NCBI RefSeq assembly: GCF_048565625.1
Contig: NZ_JBLZUR010000002.1
Span: 806,001-870,000 of the forward strand
DNA: 64,000 nt
Source: JBLZUR01 sp048565625
GTDB taxonomy: Bacteria; Pseudomonadota; Alphaproteobacteria; Sphingomonadales; Sphingomonadaceae
Direction of reading: 5' to 3'
How positions within the stretch are numbered: position 1 is the first letter of the stretch; every line of letters begins with the position of its first letter. The position numbers and the translations under genes were made by a program. Shown one piece after another: positions 42,687-52,334 of this stretch. The notes beneath the pieces are model-generated. The model saw only the letters and a list, made by a program, of their open reading frames with translations. It made no database searches and was not told the origin of the DNA.

Positions 42687-45178
42687 AGCTCGCGCTCCGC
42701 TTCGCGCTGCGCGATCTTACACGCGGCGGGCGGGGGCTGATCCTGCTGGCGCTGTGCCTGTTCCTCGGCACGGCGGCGCTGGCCGGGATCGGCAGCCTGT
42801 CGGCGAGCATGATCGCCGCGCTGGACGCCGAGGGACGGACGATCGTCGGCGGCGATCTGGAGATGCGGGTGTCGCAGCGGCGGGCGACGGTCGAGGAGGC
42901 GGCGGCCTTCGCCGAGCATGGGCGGGTATCCGAGACGATCACCCTGCGCGCGATGGCCGAGGCGGAGAATGGCGCGGCACCGGTGCTGGTCGATCTGAAG
43001 AGCGTCGATGCCGGCTGGCCTCTGGTCGGACGGCTGACAGCGGAACCGGGCGCAATCGCGGCGCGGCCGGGGGGCGGGCGGGTGATGATCGCCCGCGCGC
43101 TGGCGGACCGGCTGAACGTGCGGGTGGGCGATGCCCTGCGGATCGGCCCGGCGCGGTTCCACGTCGGCGGCCTGATCGCGGAGGAGCCTGATGCGCTTGG
43201 TGAGGGGTTCTCCTTCGGGCCGCGTGTGCTGATCGACATGGCCGGGCTGGATGCGACCGGGCTGGTGCAGCCGGGCAGCCTTTATGCGAGCCGGTACAAG
43301 ATCGTGCTGAACCGGGGCGAGCGGCCTGTTGAAGTCGCCGAGACGCTGAAGAAGGCGTTTCCGGGCGCCGGCTGGTCGAGCCGCACGGTGGAAGAAGGGG
43401 CGACGAGCCTGAAGCGCGGGATCGGTCAACTGACGCAGTTCCTGCTGCTGGTGGGACTATCCGCGCTCGCGATCGCGGGAATCGGCGTCGGCAGCGGGGT
43501 CGCCGGGTATCTCGCGGGCAAGACGCAGATGATCGCGACGATGAAGGTGCTGGGTGCGGAGACCCGCACGATCGCGACGATGTTCCTGGCGGAGCTGGGC
43601 GTGGTCGGCGGTGCGGGCATCGCGGCGGGGTTGATCGTCGGAGCGGGCATTCCAGCGATCGTCGGGGCGCTTGCCGGGAGCGCGCTGCCGGTGCCGCCAC
43701 GGCTGGGCATCTACCCGGTGCCGTTGCTGACGGCGGCGGCGCTCGGCGGGCTGGTGGCCTTGCTGTTCGCGCTGCCCGCGCTTGCCCGCGCGCGGCGGGT
43801 GCCGGCGGCGAGCCTGCTGCGCGATGCGCTGGCGGAACGGGGGCGGCCGTCGCTGCTGACGCTGGCCGGCATGGCGGTGATCGCCCTCGGCATCGCGGCT
43901 CTGGCGATCGGGACGGCGCAGGACCGCAAGCTCGCGGCGTGGTTCGTGCTGGCGGTGGTGCTGCTGCTCGGCCTCCTCTGGGCGATCGGCTGGGGGATCC
44001 GGGTGCTGGTGGCGCGGCTGCCCCGGCCGCGGCGTCCGCTGATGCGGCTGGCGATGGGCAATCTGTGGCGGCCGGGCGCGCAGACCGAGCGGCTGACAGT
44101 GGCGCTCGGCCTCGGCTTCTCGCTGTTCGTGGGGATCGCGGCGATCGACACCAGCCTGTCGAGCGAGATGACGCGGAGCGTGCCGGAGAAGGCGCCGCGC
44201 TTCTTCGCGATCGATCTTCAGCCGGCGGATGAGCCGGCCTTCGTCGCGGCGGTGCGGGGTGCGGCACCCGCCGCGCGGATCGAGACGACGCCGTCGCTGC
44301 GCGGTGCGATCGTGGCCTTGAAGGGGCAATCGGTCGCAGAGATGAAGAACCTGCCGGAGGACGCCTGGGTGCTGCGCGGCGACCGCACGATCACATGGTC
44401 GGCGACGGTGCCGCCGCGCAATGCTGTGGCGGCGGGGCAGTGGTGGCCGGCGGACTATCGCGGGCCGCCTTTGGTGTCGCTGGAGGACCGGGCTGCGGAA
44501 TCGCTCGGGCTGAAGGTCGGCGACGAGATCACCGTCTCCGTGCTGGGCGTCGACGTGACGGCGCGGATCGCCGCGCTCCGCAAGATCGACTGGCGGGCGA
44601 TGGGGCTGAACTTCGCGATCGTCTTCTCCCCCGGCCTGATCGAGGAGGCGCCGCACGGGCTGCTCGCCGGGGTCTATGCACCGGCGGAGCGCGACGGGGC
44701 GATCGCGCGAGCGGTGGGGGCGGCGCTGCCGGCGGTCACCTTGGTGCGGACGGGTGACGTGATCTCGCAGGTCGGCGAGCTGATCGGGCGCATCTCGCTG
44801 GCCGTACGGGTGGCCGGCGGGGTCGCGGTGGCCGCGGGCGTCGCGGTGCTGATCGGAGCGATGGCCTCCTCCGCGCAGAGCCGGCGGCGCGAGAGCATCG
44901 TGCTGAAGCTGCTGGGCGGCACGCGCGGGCAGGTGCTGGGCGCGCAGGCGATCGAATTCGCTTTGCTTGCGGTCGTGCTGTCGGCGGTAGCGCTGGGCGT
45001 GGGCTGCGCGGCGGGGTGGTACACGATCACGGGCCTGTTCGATCTCGGCTGGGCGCCGGGATGGGGCACGATCGCCGCGACCCTGGGCCTGGCGGTGCTG
45101 CTGACCACCGGCATCGGCGTGCTGGGGAGCCTTCCGCTGCTTCGCGCCCGGCCGGCCGAGGCCCTGCGCGACGCGTGA
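42683..45178 (+). CDS. FtsX-like ABC transporter permease (YbbP-like)
   Basis: The 831-residue membrane protein starts KLALRFALRDLTRGGRGLILLAL (TM1 follows) and shows a large periplasmic domain, a first FtsX set of TMs (LTQFLLLVGLSALAIAGIG, AELGVVGGAGIAAGLIVGAG), a second half with AMGNLWRPGAQTERLTVALG, another periplasmic domain and a C-terminal FtsX set (VAVLIGAMASSAQSRRRESI). The E. coli homologue YbbP forms with YbbA and TesA a complex linked to hydrophobic compound handling in the envelope. ATGA overlap with the ATPase gene indicates coupling. Confidence 0.9.
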   Translation: MKLALRFALRDLTRGGRGLILLALCLFLGTAALAGIGSLSASMIAALDAEGRTIVGGDLEMRVSQRRATVEEAAAFAEHGRVSETITLRAMAEAENGAAPVLVDLKSVDAGWPLVGRLTAEPGAIAARPGGGRVMIARALADRLNVRVGDALRIGPARFHVGGLIAEEPDALGEGFSFGPRVLIDMAGLDATGLVQPGSLYASRYKIVLNRGERPVEVAETLKKAFPGAGWSSRTVEEGATSLKRGIGQLTQFLLLVGLSALAIAGIGVGSGVAGYLAGKTQMIATMKVLGAETRTIATMFLAELGVVGGAGIAAGLIVGAGIPAIVGALAGSALPVPPRLGIYPVPLLTAAALGGLVALLFALPALARARRVPAASLLRDALAERGRPSLLTLAGMAVIALGIAALAIGTAQDRKLAAWFVLAVVLLLGLLWAIGWGIRVLVARLPRPRRPLMRLAMGNLWRPGAQTERLTVALGLGFSLFVGIAAIDTSLSSEMTRSVPEKAPRFFAIDLQPADEPAFVAAVRGAAPAARIETTPSLRGAIVALKGQSVAEMKNLPEDAWVLRGDRTITWSATVPPRNAVAAGQWWPADYRGPPLVSLEDRAAESLGLKVGDEITVSVLGVDVTARIAALRKIDWRAMGLNFAIVFSPGLIEEAPHGLLAGVYAPAERDGAIARAVGAALPAVTLVRTGDVISQVGELIGRISLAVRVAGGVAVAAGVAVLIGAMASSAQSRRRESIVLKLLGGTRGQVLGAQAIEFALLAVVLSAVALGVGCAAGWYTITGLFDLGWAPGWGTIAATLGLAVLLTTGIGVLGSLPLLRARPAEALRDA

Positions 45179-45236
45179 GCCCACGCCGCTGAATCCGCTG
45201 GAAAAGCCGGTCCGCTCCTCCTAGTAGGGCGGCGCT

Positions 45237-46730
45237 GTGGCCCCCGTCGAGAACGCCGAACAAATCGCCGAGCGGCGTTTCGACCGCAATGTGCTGAGCC
45301 TCTTGGGCGTCGGCTTTGCCGCGCTGTTGATCGCGGGCCTTGCCTCGATGCTGGTGATGATCCGCAGCCAGGATCAGGTGGAGTGGATCAACCACACCTA
45401 TGAGGTCGAGCGGCAGGTTTCCGACCTTCGCCTCGCGCTCGAACAGATGCGCAGCGCCCGGCGCGGCCTGTTGCTCCGCATGTCCCTGCCGGAGGAGAGC
45501 GCCTATGAGGCTGCCCACGCCCGGCTGGAGGCCGGGATCGAGCGCATCCGCCAGCTGACGGCCGACAACCCCAGGCACCAACGTGACGTCCAGTTGCTGG
45601 ACCGGCAGGCGAGCGAGCTGGACCGGCTTTTCCGCGGCTCCATGCGCGTGGGTGCGTCTCGTGCCTCGGTGGACGAGGCGAAGCGCATGGCTGCTGCTGC
45701 GGCGCTTGAGATGACGGCACTCCGGATGCTTGACGCGGAACGCGGCCTGCTTCGCGAGCGGGATGCGGCGCAGCGCATGAGCGTCACCGTGTTCTACGCC
45801 GTGGTTGCGCTCGTGCTCGCCCTGATCGCCGGTATCGGCATCGCGTCCGTCTTCATCATTCGGCGCTATACCCGCGCGCTGTCCGTTTCCCGCAACGCGT
45901 TGCGCGACCTGAACGAGAATTTGGAGGCGGCGGTGCAGGTCCGCACCCTCGACCTGCAGCGGGCGAATGACGAAATCCAGCGTTTCGCCTATATCGTCTC
46001 CCACGATCTCCGATCGCCGCTGGTGAACGTGATGGGCTTTACCGCCGAACTCGACGCTTCGATCAAGCCGCTGCGGGCGATGATCGAGAAGGCCGAGGAG
46101 GTCGCGCCCGAGATCGTCAGCGAGGATGCGCGGCTGGCGGTGGCGGAGGACCTGCCGGAATCGATCAGCTTCATCCGCACATCGACCCAGAAGATGGACC
46201 GCCTGATCAACGCGATCCTGCGCCTGTCGCGGGAGGGGCGGCGGACGATCGCGCCGGAGGCGCTCTACCTGGACGAACTGGCGCGGAGCGTGATCGACAA
46301 TCTGCGCCACCGCATCGACGAGAACGGCATCACCGTCACCATCCAGGAGCAGATGCCGCAGATCGTCACCGACCGGCTGGCGCTGGAGCAGATCCTGTCC
46401 AACCTGGTCGAGAATGCGGTGAAGTACCTGCAACCCGGCCGGCCCGGCGAGATCGGGATCGGTTGCGAGACGCGGCACGGCCGCATCCTGCTGTCCGTCA
46501 GCGATAACGGCCGGGGCATCGAGGCGCGCGACCATGACCGCGTGTTCGACCTGTTCCGCCGATCCGGCATTCAGGATCAGCAGGGCGAGGGCATCGGCCT
46601 CGCCCATGTTCGTGCGCTCGCTTATCGGCTAGGGGGCACCATCGGGCTGGAATCGGAGCTGGGCCGCGGCTCCACATTCACGGTCAATCTGCCGATCGCC
46701 TATTCAGAAGGCAGGGGGGACAAGTCATGA
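45237..46730 (+). CDS. CHASE3-type sensor histidine kinase
   Basis: The 497-residue protein has TM1 at about 21-42, a CHASE3-like helical periplasmic domain (43-180), TM2 at about 183-208, a short coiled linker, the phosphoacceptor H-box YIVSHDLRSPLVNVMGF with His256, and a HATPase domain (NLVENAVKYLQPG, VSDNGRGIEARDHDRVFDLF, GEGIGLAHVRALAYRLGGTI). It senses an unknown signal and phosphorylates a receiver, probably the one encoded next. The start is GTG at 45237. The stop overlaps the next ATG (ATGA). Confidence 0.93.
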   Translation: MAPVENAEQIAERRFDRNVLSLLGVGFAALLIAGLASMLVMIRSQDQVEWINHTYEVERQVSDLRLALEQMRSARRGLLLRMSLPEESAYEAAHARLEAGIERIRQLTADNPRHQRDVQLLDRQASELDRLFRGSMRVGASRASVDEAKRMAAAAALEMTALRMLDAERGLLRERDAAQRMSVTVFYAVVALVLALIAGIGIASVFIIRRYTRALSVSRNALRDLNENLEAAVQVRTLDLQRANDEIQRFAYIVSHDLRSPLVNVMGFTAELDASIKPLRAMIEKAEEVAPEIVSEDARLAVAEDLPESISFIRTSTQKMDRLINAILRLSREGRRTIAPEALYLDELARSVIDNLRHRIDENGITVTIQEQMPQIVTDRLALEQILSNLVENAVKYLQPGRPGEIGIGCETRHGRILLSVSDNGRGIEARDHDRVFDLFRRSGIQDQQGEGIGLAHVRALAYRLGGTIGLESELGRGSTFTVNLPIAYSEGRGDKS

Positions 46731-47170
46731 CGAACCAGCAACCCGTCAACATCGTGATGGTCGAGGACGACGAGGGCCATGCGCGCCTGATCGAGAAGAA
46801 CATCCGCCGCGCGGGCATCTCCAACCACATCCACCACTTCCTGGACGGCAATACGGCGCTGCAGTTCCTGTACGACGACCCCAAGGGGCCGGCGAAGAAC
46901 GGCCCTGCGCTGATCCTCCTCGACCTCAACCTGCCGGACATGAGCGGGACGGACATCCTCGCCAAGATCAAGGCGGAGGGGAGCCCGCTGAAGCGCGCGC
47001 CGGTCGTCGTGCTGACCACCACCGACGACAAGCTGGAGATCCAGCGCTGCTACGATCTCGGCTGCAACGTCTACATCACCAAGCCGGTGAACTATGAGAG
47101 CTTTGCCGACGCGATCCGTCAGCTCGGCCTGTTCCTCTCGGTGATCCAGGTGCCGGACGTCGAGGACTGA
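46727..47170 (+). CDS. Single-domain response regulator (Rcp1-like)
   Basis: The 147-residue protein is a lone receiver: acidic pair MVEDDEGHARLIEKN, phosphoacceptor Asp66 in LILLDLNLPDMSG, Thr in VVLTTTDD and Lys in VYITKPV. No output domain follows, as in Rcp1/CheY-like phosphotransfer proteins. It is coupled to the kinase upstream by a 4-base overlap and to the next gene by TGATG, so all three proteins are probably made together. Confidence 0.94.
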   Translation: MTNQQPVNIVMVEDDEGHARLIEKNIRRAGISNHIHHFLDGNTALQFLYDDPKGPAKNGPALILLDLNLPDMSGTDILAKIKAEGSPLKRAPVVVLTTTDDKLEIQRCYDLGCNVYITKPVNYESFADAIRQLGLFLSVIQVPDVED

Positions 47171-48207
47171 TGACCGGCGCCGCCGCAACCTCGATCCTCT
47201 ACATCGACGATGATGACGGACTGCGGCGGTTGACGCGGCGGGCGCTGGGGCGCGCCGGCTATGCGGTGACATTGGCGGGGAGCGGCGCGGAGGGCATCGC
47301 GCTTGCGCGCGAGACGGCGTTCGATCTGGTCGCCGTGGATCATTACATGCCCGGCCTCGACGGCCTGCAGACGCTGGCCGAGCTGAAGACGCTGCCGGCG
47401 CCGCCGCCCGTCATCTACGTGACGGGCTCGGAAGAGGGGCGGCTCGCCATCGCGGCGCTGAAGGCGGGTGCCATCGACTATGTCGTGAAATCCGCGACCG
47501 AGGACTATTTCGACCTGCTGATCCGTGCGATCGAGCAGGCGCTGGAAAGCGTCCACCTGCGCGCCGCCAAGGAGGCGGTCGAGGCGCAGCTGCGCGAGAG
47601 CAACGAACGGCTGCAGACCCTGCTGAGCGAGGTGAACCACCGCGTCGCCAACAGTCTGCAGCTCGTCTCCGCCTTCATCCACATGCAGGCGCGCGAGGTG
47701 ACCGATGCCGGCGCGAAGGCGGTGCTGGCCGATACCCAGCGGCGGGTCGCGGCGATCTCGCAGGTTCACAAGAGGCTCTACACCTCGGACTCGGTGGAGG
47801 CGGTGGACATGTCGGACTACCTCCAGGCGCTGGTGCAGGAACTGGGCGACACCTGGTCCACGCCCGCCGCGCCGCGCGAGATCCGGCTGAGCGCCAACCC
47901 GCTGAAGCTTGCGACGGACAAGGCGGTGGCGGTGGGAATCATCGTCACCGAACTGGTCACCAACGCCTGCAAATACGCCTATGCCGCCGATGCGCCGGGC
48001 GAGGTGCGTGTCGCCCTGAGCGAGAGCGACGGCGCTTTCCGCGTGGTCGTGGAGGATGATGGCTGCGGCCTCGGCCAGTCGCCGGTGAGTACGGGCACGG
48101 GGCTCGGATCGAAGCTGATCGGCGCGATGGCGGCGACGCTGCGAGCGACGATCGACTATGAGCCGTCGGATCCCGGCCTGCGTGCGGTGCTGTCGGCGCA
48201 GATCTGA
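47170..48207 (+). CDS. Receiver-HisKA_2 hybrid histidine kinase
   Basis: The 345-residue protein begins with a receiver domain (LYIDDDDGLRR, phosphoacceptor Asp57 in VAVDHYMPG, Lys in YVVKSATEDYF), then a HisKA_2-type dimerisation domain with His157 in LLSEVNHRVANSLQLVSAFI, and a HATPase domain (LVTNACKYAYAADAPG, VEDDGCGLG, GTGLGSKLIGAM). Such soluble kinases act as intermediaries in alphaproteobacterial signalling, including the general stress response, where they phosphorylate PhyR. No membrane segment is seen. The coupled order suggests a relay from the CHASE3 kinase. Confidence 0.93.
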   Translation: MTGAAATSILYIDDDDGLRRLTRRALGRAGYAVTLAGSGAEGIALARETAFDLVAVDHYMPGLDGLQTLAELKTLPAPPPVIYVTGSEEGRLAIAALKAGAIDYVVKSATEDYFDLLIRAIEQALESVHLRAAKEAVEAQLRESNERLQTLLSEVNHRVANSLQLVSAFIHMQAREVTDAGAKAVLADTQRRVAAISQVHKRLYTSDSVEAVDMSDYLQALVQELGDTWSTPAAPREIRLSANPLKLATDKAVAVGIIVTELVTNACKYAYAADAPGEVRVALSESDGAFRVVVEDDGCGLGQSPVSTGTGLGSKLIGAMAATLRATIDYEPSDPGLRAVLSAQI

Positions 48208-48273
48208 TGCCCGCGCTTTTTTAAAGGCAAGCGGCGGGATGCGGCCAACCGCATGTTGCGGCATCCTGCGGCC

Positions 48274-49316
48274 ATGAACACGATAAGCATCGATGCGGAG
48301 GAGGCCTGGGCGGCCGTGCTGCGGCGCGACCGGGCGTTCGACGGCCGCTTCGTCACGGGCGTGCTGAGTACGGGGATCTATTGCCGTCCGTCATGCGCCG
48401 CGCGGCATCCCGCAAGGCGGAACGTCGTGTTCCATGCCGATGGCGCGGCGGCGCGGGGGGCCGGGCTGCGGGCGTGTCTGCGGTGCCGCCCGGACGAGAT
48501 TGCGCGCGACGAAGCGGGGATCGCGCGGGCGGTAAAGCTGATCGAGGGCGCGGAGGAGCCGCCGTCGCTGGCCGAGATGGCCGAGGCGGCCGGCTATGCG
48601 CCGCATCATTTCCACCGCCTTTTCCGACGCGCGATGGGTGTGACCCCGGCTGCCTTCGCGCGCACCGTGCGGGCGCAGCGAACCGAGGATGCGCTGGGTG
48701 GCGGCGCGGCGGTGACGGACGCGATCTACGAGGGCGGGTTCGCCGCACCCTCCCGCTTCTATGCGGAGGTGCCGGACCGACTGGGCATGACACCATCGGC
48801 CTGGCGTGCGGGCGGACGCGGGGTGACGATCCGCTGGTCGGTCGCGGAGACGACGTTCGGGACGATCCTGGTGGCGGCGACATCGCGTGGGATCTGCCGC
48901 CTGGCCTTCGAGGAGGATGCCGCTCGGTTGCGCGGGCGCTTTCCCGCTGCCGACATCATCGAGGATCGGGATGGGCTCGGCGGCTTGCTGGAGCAGGCGG
49001 TGGCTGCGGTCGAGCGGCCGGAGTTGCGCGGCGACCTCCCGCTCGACATCGCGGGCACGGCGTTCCAGACCGCGATCTGGCAGGCGCTGGCGGCGATCCC
49101 CCCGGGGAGACGCGCAGCTATGCCGCGCTGGCGGCGGCGGCCGGAAACGCCCGCGCGGTGCGCGCGGCAGGGACCGCCTGCGGGTCCAACCCGGTCGCCG
49201 TGCTGATCCCCTGTCATCGGGCGGTGCGCGCCGATGGCGGGATGGGCGGCTATGCCTGGGGTGAAGGGATCAAGCGCGCCCTGCTGGCGCAGGAGAAAGC
49301 TGGCACCGCGCAATAA
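48274..49316 (+). pseudogene. ada: ada: methylphosphotriester sensor/O6-methylguanine methyltransferase, frameshifted
   Basis: The first frame (ATG 48274) encodes the N-terminal Ada zinc domain with Cys37, Cys41, Cys68 and Cys71 (GIYCRPSCAARHP, ACLRCRP), an AraC-type HTH (LAEMAEAAGYAPHHFHRLFRR) and the start of the methyltransferase domain up to FQTAIWQALAAIPPG. At the C6G4 run (49098-49107) the frame is lost by one base: the next frame continues ETRSYAALAAAAG and contains the active site AVLIPCHRAVRADGGMGGYA, ending at 49316. The frame-1 product ends at 49206 with an unrelated tail and lacks the catalytic Cys. A true one-base deletion or a homopolymer sequencing error are both possible. Confidence 0.88.
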
Positions 49317-49319
49317 AAA

Positions 49320-49345
49320 GGGCCGTGGTCCGAAGACCACGGCCC
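49320..49345 (-). terminator. Intrinsic terminator of the PEP-CTERM gene (also ends ada)
   Basis: Perfect 11-base stem GGGCCGTGGTC / GACCACGGCCC with loop CGAA; on the minus strand it is followed by TTTTTATT. On the plus strand it directly follows the ada stop. Confidence 0.9.
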
Positions 49346-49371
49346 TCTTCGAACCCCCCTTGGGTTAACCG

Positions 49372-49887
49372 TCAGATCGCAACAGCGACCTGCGAACGCC
49401 GGCGACGCAGCTGCATGCCGCCCAGGCCGAAGCCGGTCACGAGCATCGCCCAAGTCGCAGCCTCAGGAACGGCGGCGGTGACGTCGATCGTCCCAGAATA
49501 GCTGGCGGCGTTACCGGAGGTGCCTGCAACCAGCAGGGTATTGGCCAGCGCGGCAGCGCCGTCGAACGTCCGGAATTCGTACTTGCCCTCACCGACCTTG
49601 GTGAAGTCCGCCCCGTTGAAGGTCACCGACGTGAAATCGATGTCGCCCGGACCACCGGCTTCAGGGCCCGCATAGGAGGAGCTGATCGTCAGGCTGACCA
49701 AATACCCGTTCGGGATCGAGAAAGCCGGAAAATTTCCGACGTTGAAGGTGTCGGAGAAGGTCGGCGAGGCAACGAGGTTGTTGCCGAACGTCCCCGTCGT
49801 GCCATTGAAAGTCAGATAGGTTGCCGCCGACGCAGGCGCGGCAATCGCAGAAACCGCGAACATCGCAGCGATAAGTACATGCTTCAT
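49372..49887 (-). CDS. FxDxF/PEPxxWA-type PEP-CTERM exported protein
   Basis: The 171-residue protein has a signal peptide (MKHVLIAAMFAVSAIAAPAS...), a strand-rich middle containing FSDTF at 44-48 (the FxDxF motif), and a C-terminal sorting signal: VPEAATWAMLVTGFGLGGMQ then RRRRSQVAVAI. In this family the PEP motif, a TM helix and an Arg-rich end are processed by an exosortase, usually in strains that make exopolysaccharide. No exosortase or polysaccharide gene is in the window. Function unknown. The 254-base gap to priA upstream contains no gene I can support. Confidence 0.92.
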   Translation of the reverse strand: MKHVLIAAMFAVSAIAAPASAATYLTFNGTTGTFGNNLVASPTFSDTFNVGNFPAFSIPNGYLVSLTISSSYAGPEAGGPGDIDFTSVTFNGADFTKVGEGKYEFRTFDGAAALANTLLVAGTSGNAASYSGTIDVTAAVPEAATWAMLVTGFGLGGMQLRRRRSQVAVAI

Positions 49888-50141
49888 CGTCGCCTCCCCG
49901 CCCTGAGCGGTCTTGAAGTCTCGCCACCCGGACGATCCGGAGGGCCAAGCCGATACCGGTCAGGCATCGTTAACAAAATCGCAACTACCATCCGAAACGA
50001 GCTTCCGCAACGCGGCGGAAACGGCGAGCCGCCAAAAAATCGATCCGATTTACGAGATTTAACCTCAATTTGTGCCAGTTTGATGCAGTCCCGAAAGGAA
50101 CCGCATGCTGCGACGCCAGAGCCCCCGATCGAATAGGCGTT

Positions 50142-52334
50142 TCAGAGGAAGTTGTAGGGATCGACGTCCACCGCGATTCGGACCTTGGGATCGGGAGCTA
50201 CCAGGTCCAACCAGGTCCGGATGAACTCCTGCGTCCCCGCGCTCCGCCGCGCGTGGACGAGCAGGCGGTGGCGATGGCGGCCGCGCAACATGCCAAGCGG
50301 GGCGGGGGCGGGGCCGAAGACGCTGATCCCCTCCTGGCTGGGCGCTGCCCGCCCGATCGCCTCCGCCATGCGCCGGGCGCGATCGCCGTCTTCCGACGAG
50401 ATGATGATGCCGGCGAAGCGGCCGAATGGCGGGGCGGCGGCCATGCGCCGGGCCTCCGTCTCCGCCGCGTAGAAGCCGTCCGCGTCCCCGCCGACCAGTG
50501 CGCGGATGACGGGCGCGTTCGGCTCTCGCGTCTGGACGAGGACGCGGCCGGGCTTGGCGGCGCGCCCGGCCCGGCCGGCGACCTGGGCGATCTGCTGATA
50601 GGAGCGCTCGGCCGCGCGAAGGTCACCGCCGGACAGGCCGAGATCGGCATCGACCACGCCGACGAGCGTGAGGTTCGGGAAGTGATAGCCCTTGGTCACC
50701 AGTTGCGTGCCGATCACGATGTCGATCTCGCCCGCCTCCATCCGGTTGACGAACTCGGCGGTGCGCGCAGGCGACCAGAGGGTGTCCGAGGTGACGATCG
50801 CGGTGCGTGCCTCCGGGAACAAGGCGGTCACCTCGTCGGCGATGCGCTCGACGCCGGGGCCGCAGGCGACCAGGCTCTCCGCCTCGCCGCATTCGGGGCA
50901 GGCGGGCGGCGGCGGGATGCCATGGCCGCAATGGTGGCAGGCGAGCCGCGCCGTCAGCCGGTGCTCGACCATCCAGGCGGTGCAGTTCGGGCATTGGAAG
51001 CGATGGCCACAGGTCCGACACAGGGTGAGCGGGGCGTAGCCGCGTCGGTTCAGGAAGAGGAGCGCCTGTTCCTTGCGCTCCAGCGTCTCGGTCAGCGCCT
51101 TGACGAGGGCGGGGGCGAGCCAGCGTCCGCGCTGGGGCGGATCCTGCAGCATGTCGATCGCGGCGATATCGGGCATCTGCGCGCCGCCGAAGCGGGCGGG
51201 GAGCTTCAGTTCCTTGTAATGGCCGAGCGTCACCTGCTGGCGGGTCTCGATGGCGGGAGTGGCGGAGGCGAGGATGACGGGGATCTCCTCGAACCGGGCG
51301 CGCATCACCGCCGTGTCGCGGGCGTGGTAGAGGACGCCGTCCTCCTGCTTGAAGCTGCTTTCATGCGCCTCATCGACGACGATCAGGCCGAGATCGGCAT
51401 AGGGCAGGAACAGCGAGGAGCGGGCACCGACGACGACCTTGGCCTCGCCACGCACGATCGCGCGCCAGGCGCGGCGGCGCTGGGAGCTGCGCAGGTCCGA
51501 ATGCCAGGCGACGGGCGCGCAGCCGAACCGCGCCTCGAACCGCTTGAGGAAGGGTTCGGTGAGCGCGATCTCCGGCAGGAGGACGAGGGTCTGGCGGCCG
51601 GCGGCGAGCGCCTCTGCCACCGCCTCGAAATAGACCTCGGTCTTGCCGGAACCGGTCACGCCGTCGAGGAGGAAGGGCTGGAAGCTGCGAGCGGCGACGG
51701 CGGCGCGGAGGGTGGCGGCGACCTGACCCTGTTCGGCGCTAAGCGCGGGCTGGTCGAAGGCCGGGTCGGGGAGGGGGTAGGTGTTGTCGATCGTGACCTC
51801 CACCGCCTCGATCGCGCCGGCGTTGACGAGGCCGCGGATGACGGCGTCCGACACGTCGGCAATGGCGGCGAGTTCGCGGACGAGGCCCTGACGCCCTGCG
51901 AGGCGGTCGAGCGCCTGCTGCCGCTGCGGCGTCATGCGCGGGGGGATGACGCCGGTGGGACGGTATTCGGTGACCGAGCGCGCGCCGTCGAGCGCGCTGG
52001 CTGAGGCGAGCGCCATGCGCAGGACGGCGGCGGGCGGGGCCATGTAATAGTCGGCGGTCCACTCGATGAGGCGGCGGAGCGCGGGCTTGAGCGGGGGCAG
52101 GTTGTACGCGCCAAGGAGCGGGCGGAGGCGGTTGTCGCCGACCTCCTCTGACGGCAGGCGATCCGCCTCCCACACCACGCCGGCTAGCTGGCGGGGGCCG
52201 AGGGGGGCGAGGACGATCGAGCCTGCCTCCACCGCCATGTCCTGCGGCACGCGGTAGTCGAGCGGCCCCAGCGCGGCGTTGAGGGTGAGGACGCGGACGC
52301 GGCGCCGATCGAGAAGCACGGGGTCGCCGATCAT
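50142..52334 (-). CDS. priA: Primosomal protein N' (replication restart helicase)
   Basis: The 730-residue helicase has an N-terminal DNA-binding domain (RVRVLTLNAALGPLDYRVP), Walker A LLDGVTGSGKTEVYFEAV, Walker B DEAH in IVVDEAHESSFKQ, zinc-binding pairs CRTCGHRFQCPNC and CHHCGHGIPPPPACPEC, and helicase motifs such as GTQLVTKGYHFPNLTLVGVV and QVAGRAGR. It reloads the replisome at stalled forks. The ATG at 52334 overlaps the stop of the HExxH gene (ATGA); the longer open frame belongs to that gene's shadow. Confidence 0.96.
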   Translation of the reverse strand: MIGDPVLLDRRRVRVLTLNAALGPLDYRVPQDMAVEAGSIVLAPLGPRQLAGVVWEADRLPSEEVGDNRLRPLLGAYNLPPLKPALRRLIEWTADYYMAPPAAVLRMALASASALDGARSVTEYRPTGVIPPRMTPQRQQALDRLAGRQGLVRELAAIADVSDAVIRGLVNAGAIEAVEVTIDNTYPLPDPAFDQPALSAEQGQVAATLRAAVAARSFQPFLLDGVTGSGKTEVYFEAVAEALAAGRQTLVLLPEIALTEPFLKRFEARFGCAPVAWHSDLRSSQRRRAWRAIVRGEAKVVVGARSSLFLPYADLGLIVVDEAHESSFKQEDGVLYHARDTAVMRARFEEIPVILASATPAIETRQQVTLGHYKELKLPARFGGAQMPDIAAIDMLQDPPQRGRWLAPALVKALTETLERKEQALLFLNRRGYAPLTLCRTCGHRFQCPNCTAWMVEHRLTARLACHHCGHGIPPPPACPECGEAESLVACGPGVERIADEVTALFPEARTAIVTSDTLWSPARTAEFVNRMEAGEIDIVIGTQLVTKGYHFPNLTLVGVVDADLGLSGGDLRAAERSYQQIAQVAGRAGRAAKPGRVLVQTREPNAPVIRALVGGDADGFYAAETEARRMAAAPPFGRFAGIIISSEDGDRARRMAEAIGRAAPSQEGISVFGPAPAPLGMLRGRHRHRLLVHARRSAGTQEFIRTWLDLVAPDPKVRIAVDVDPYNFL

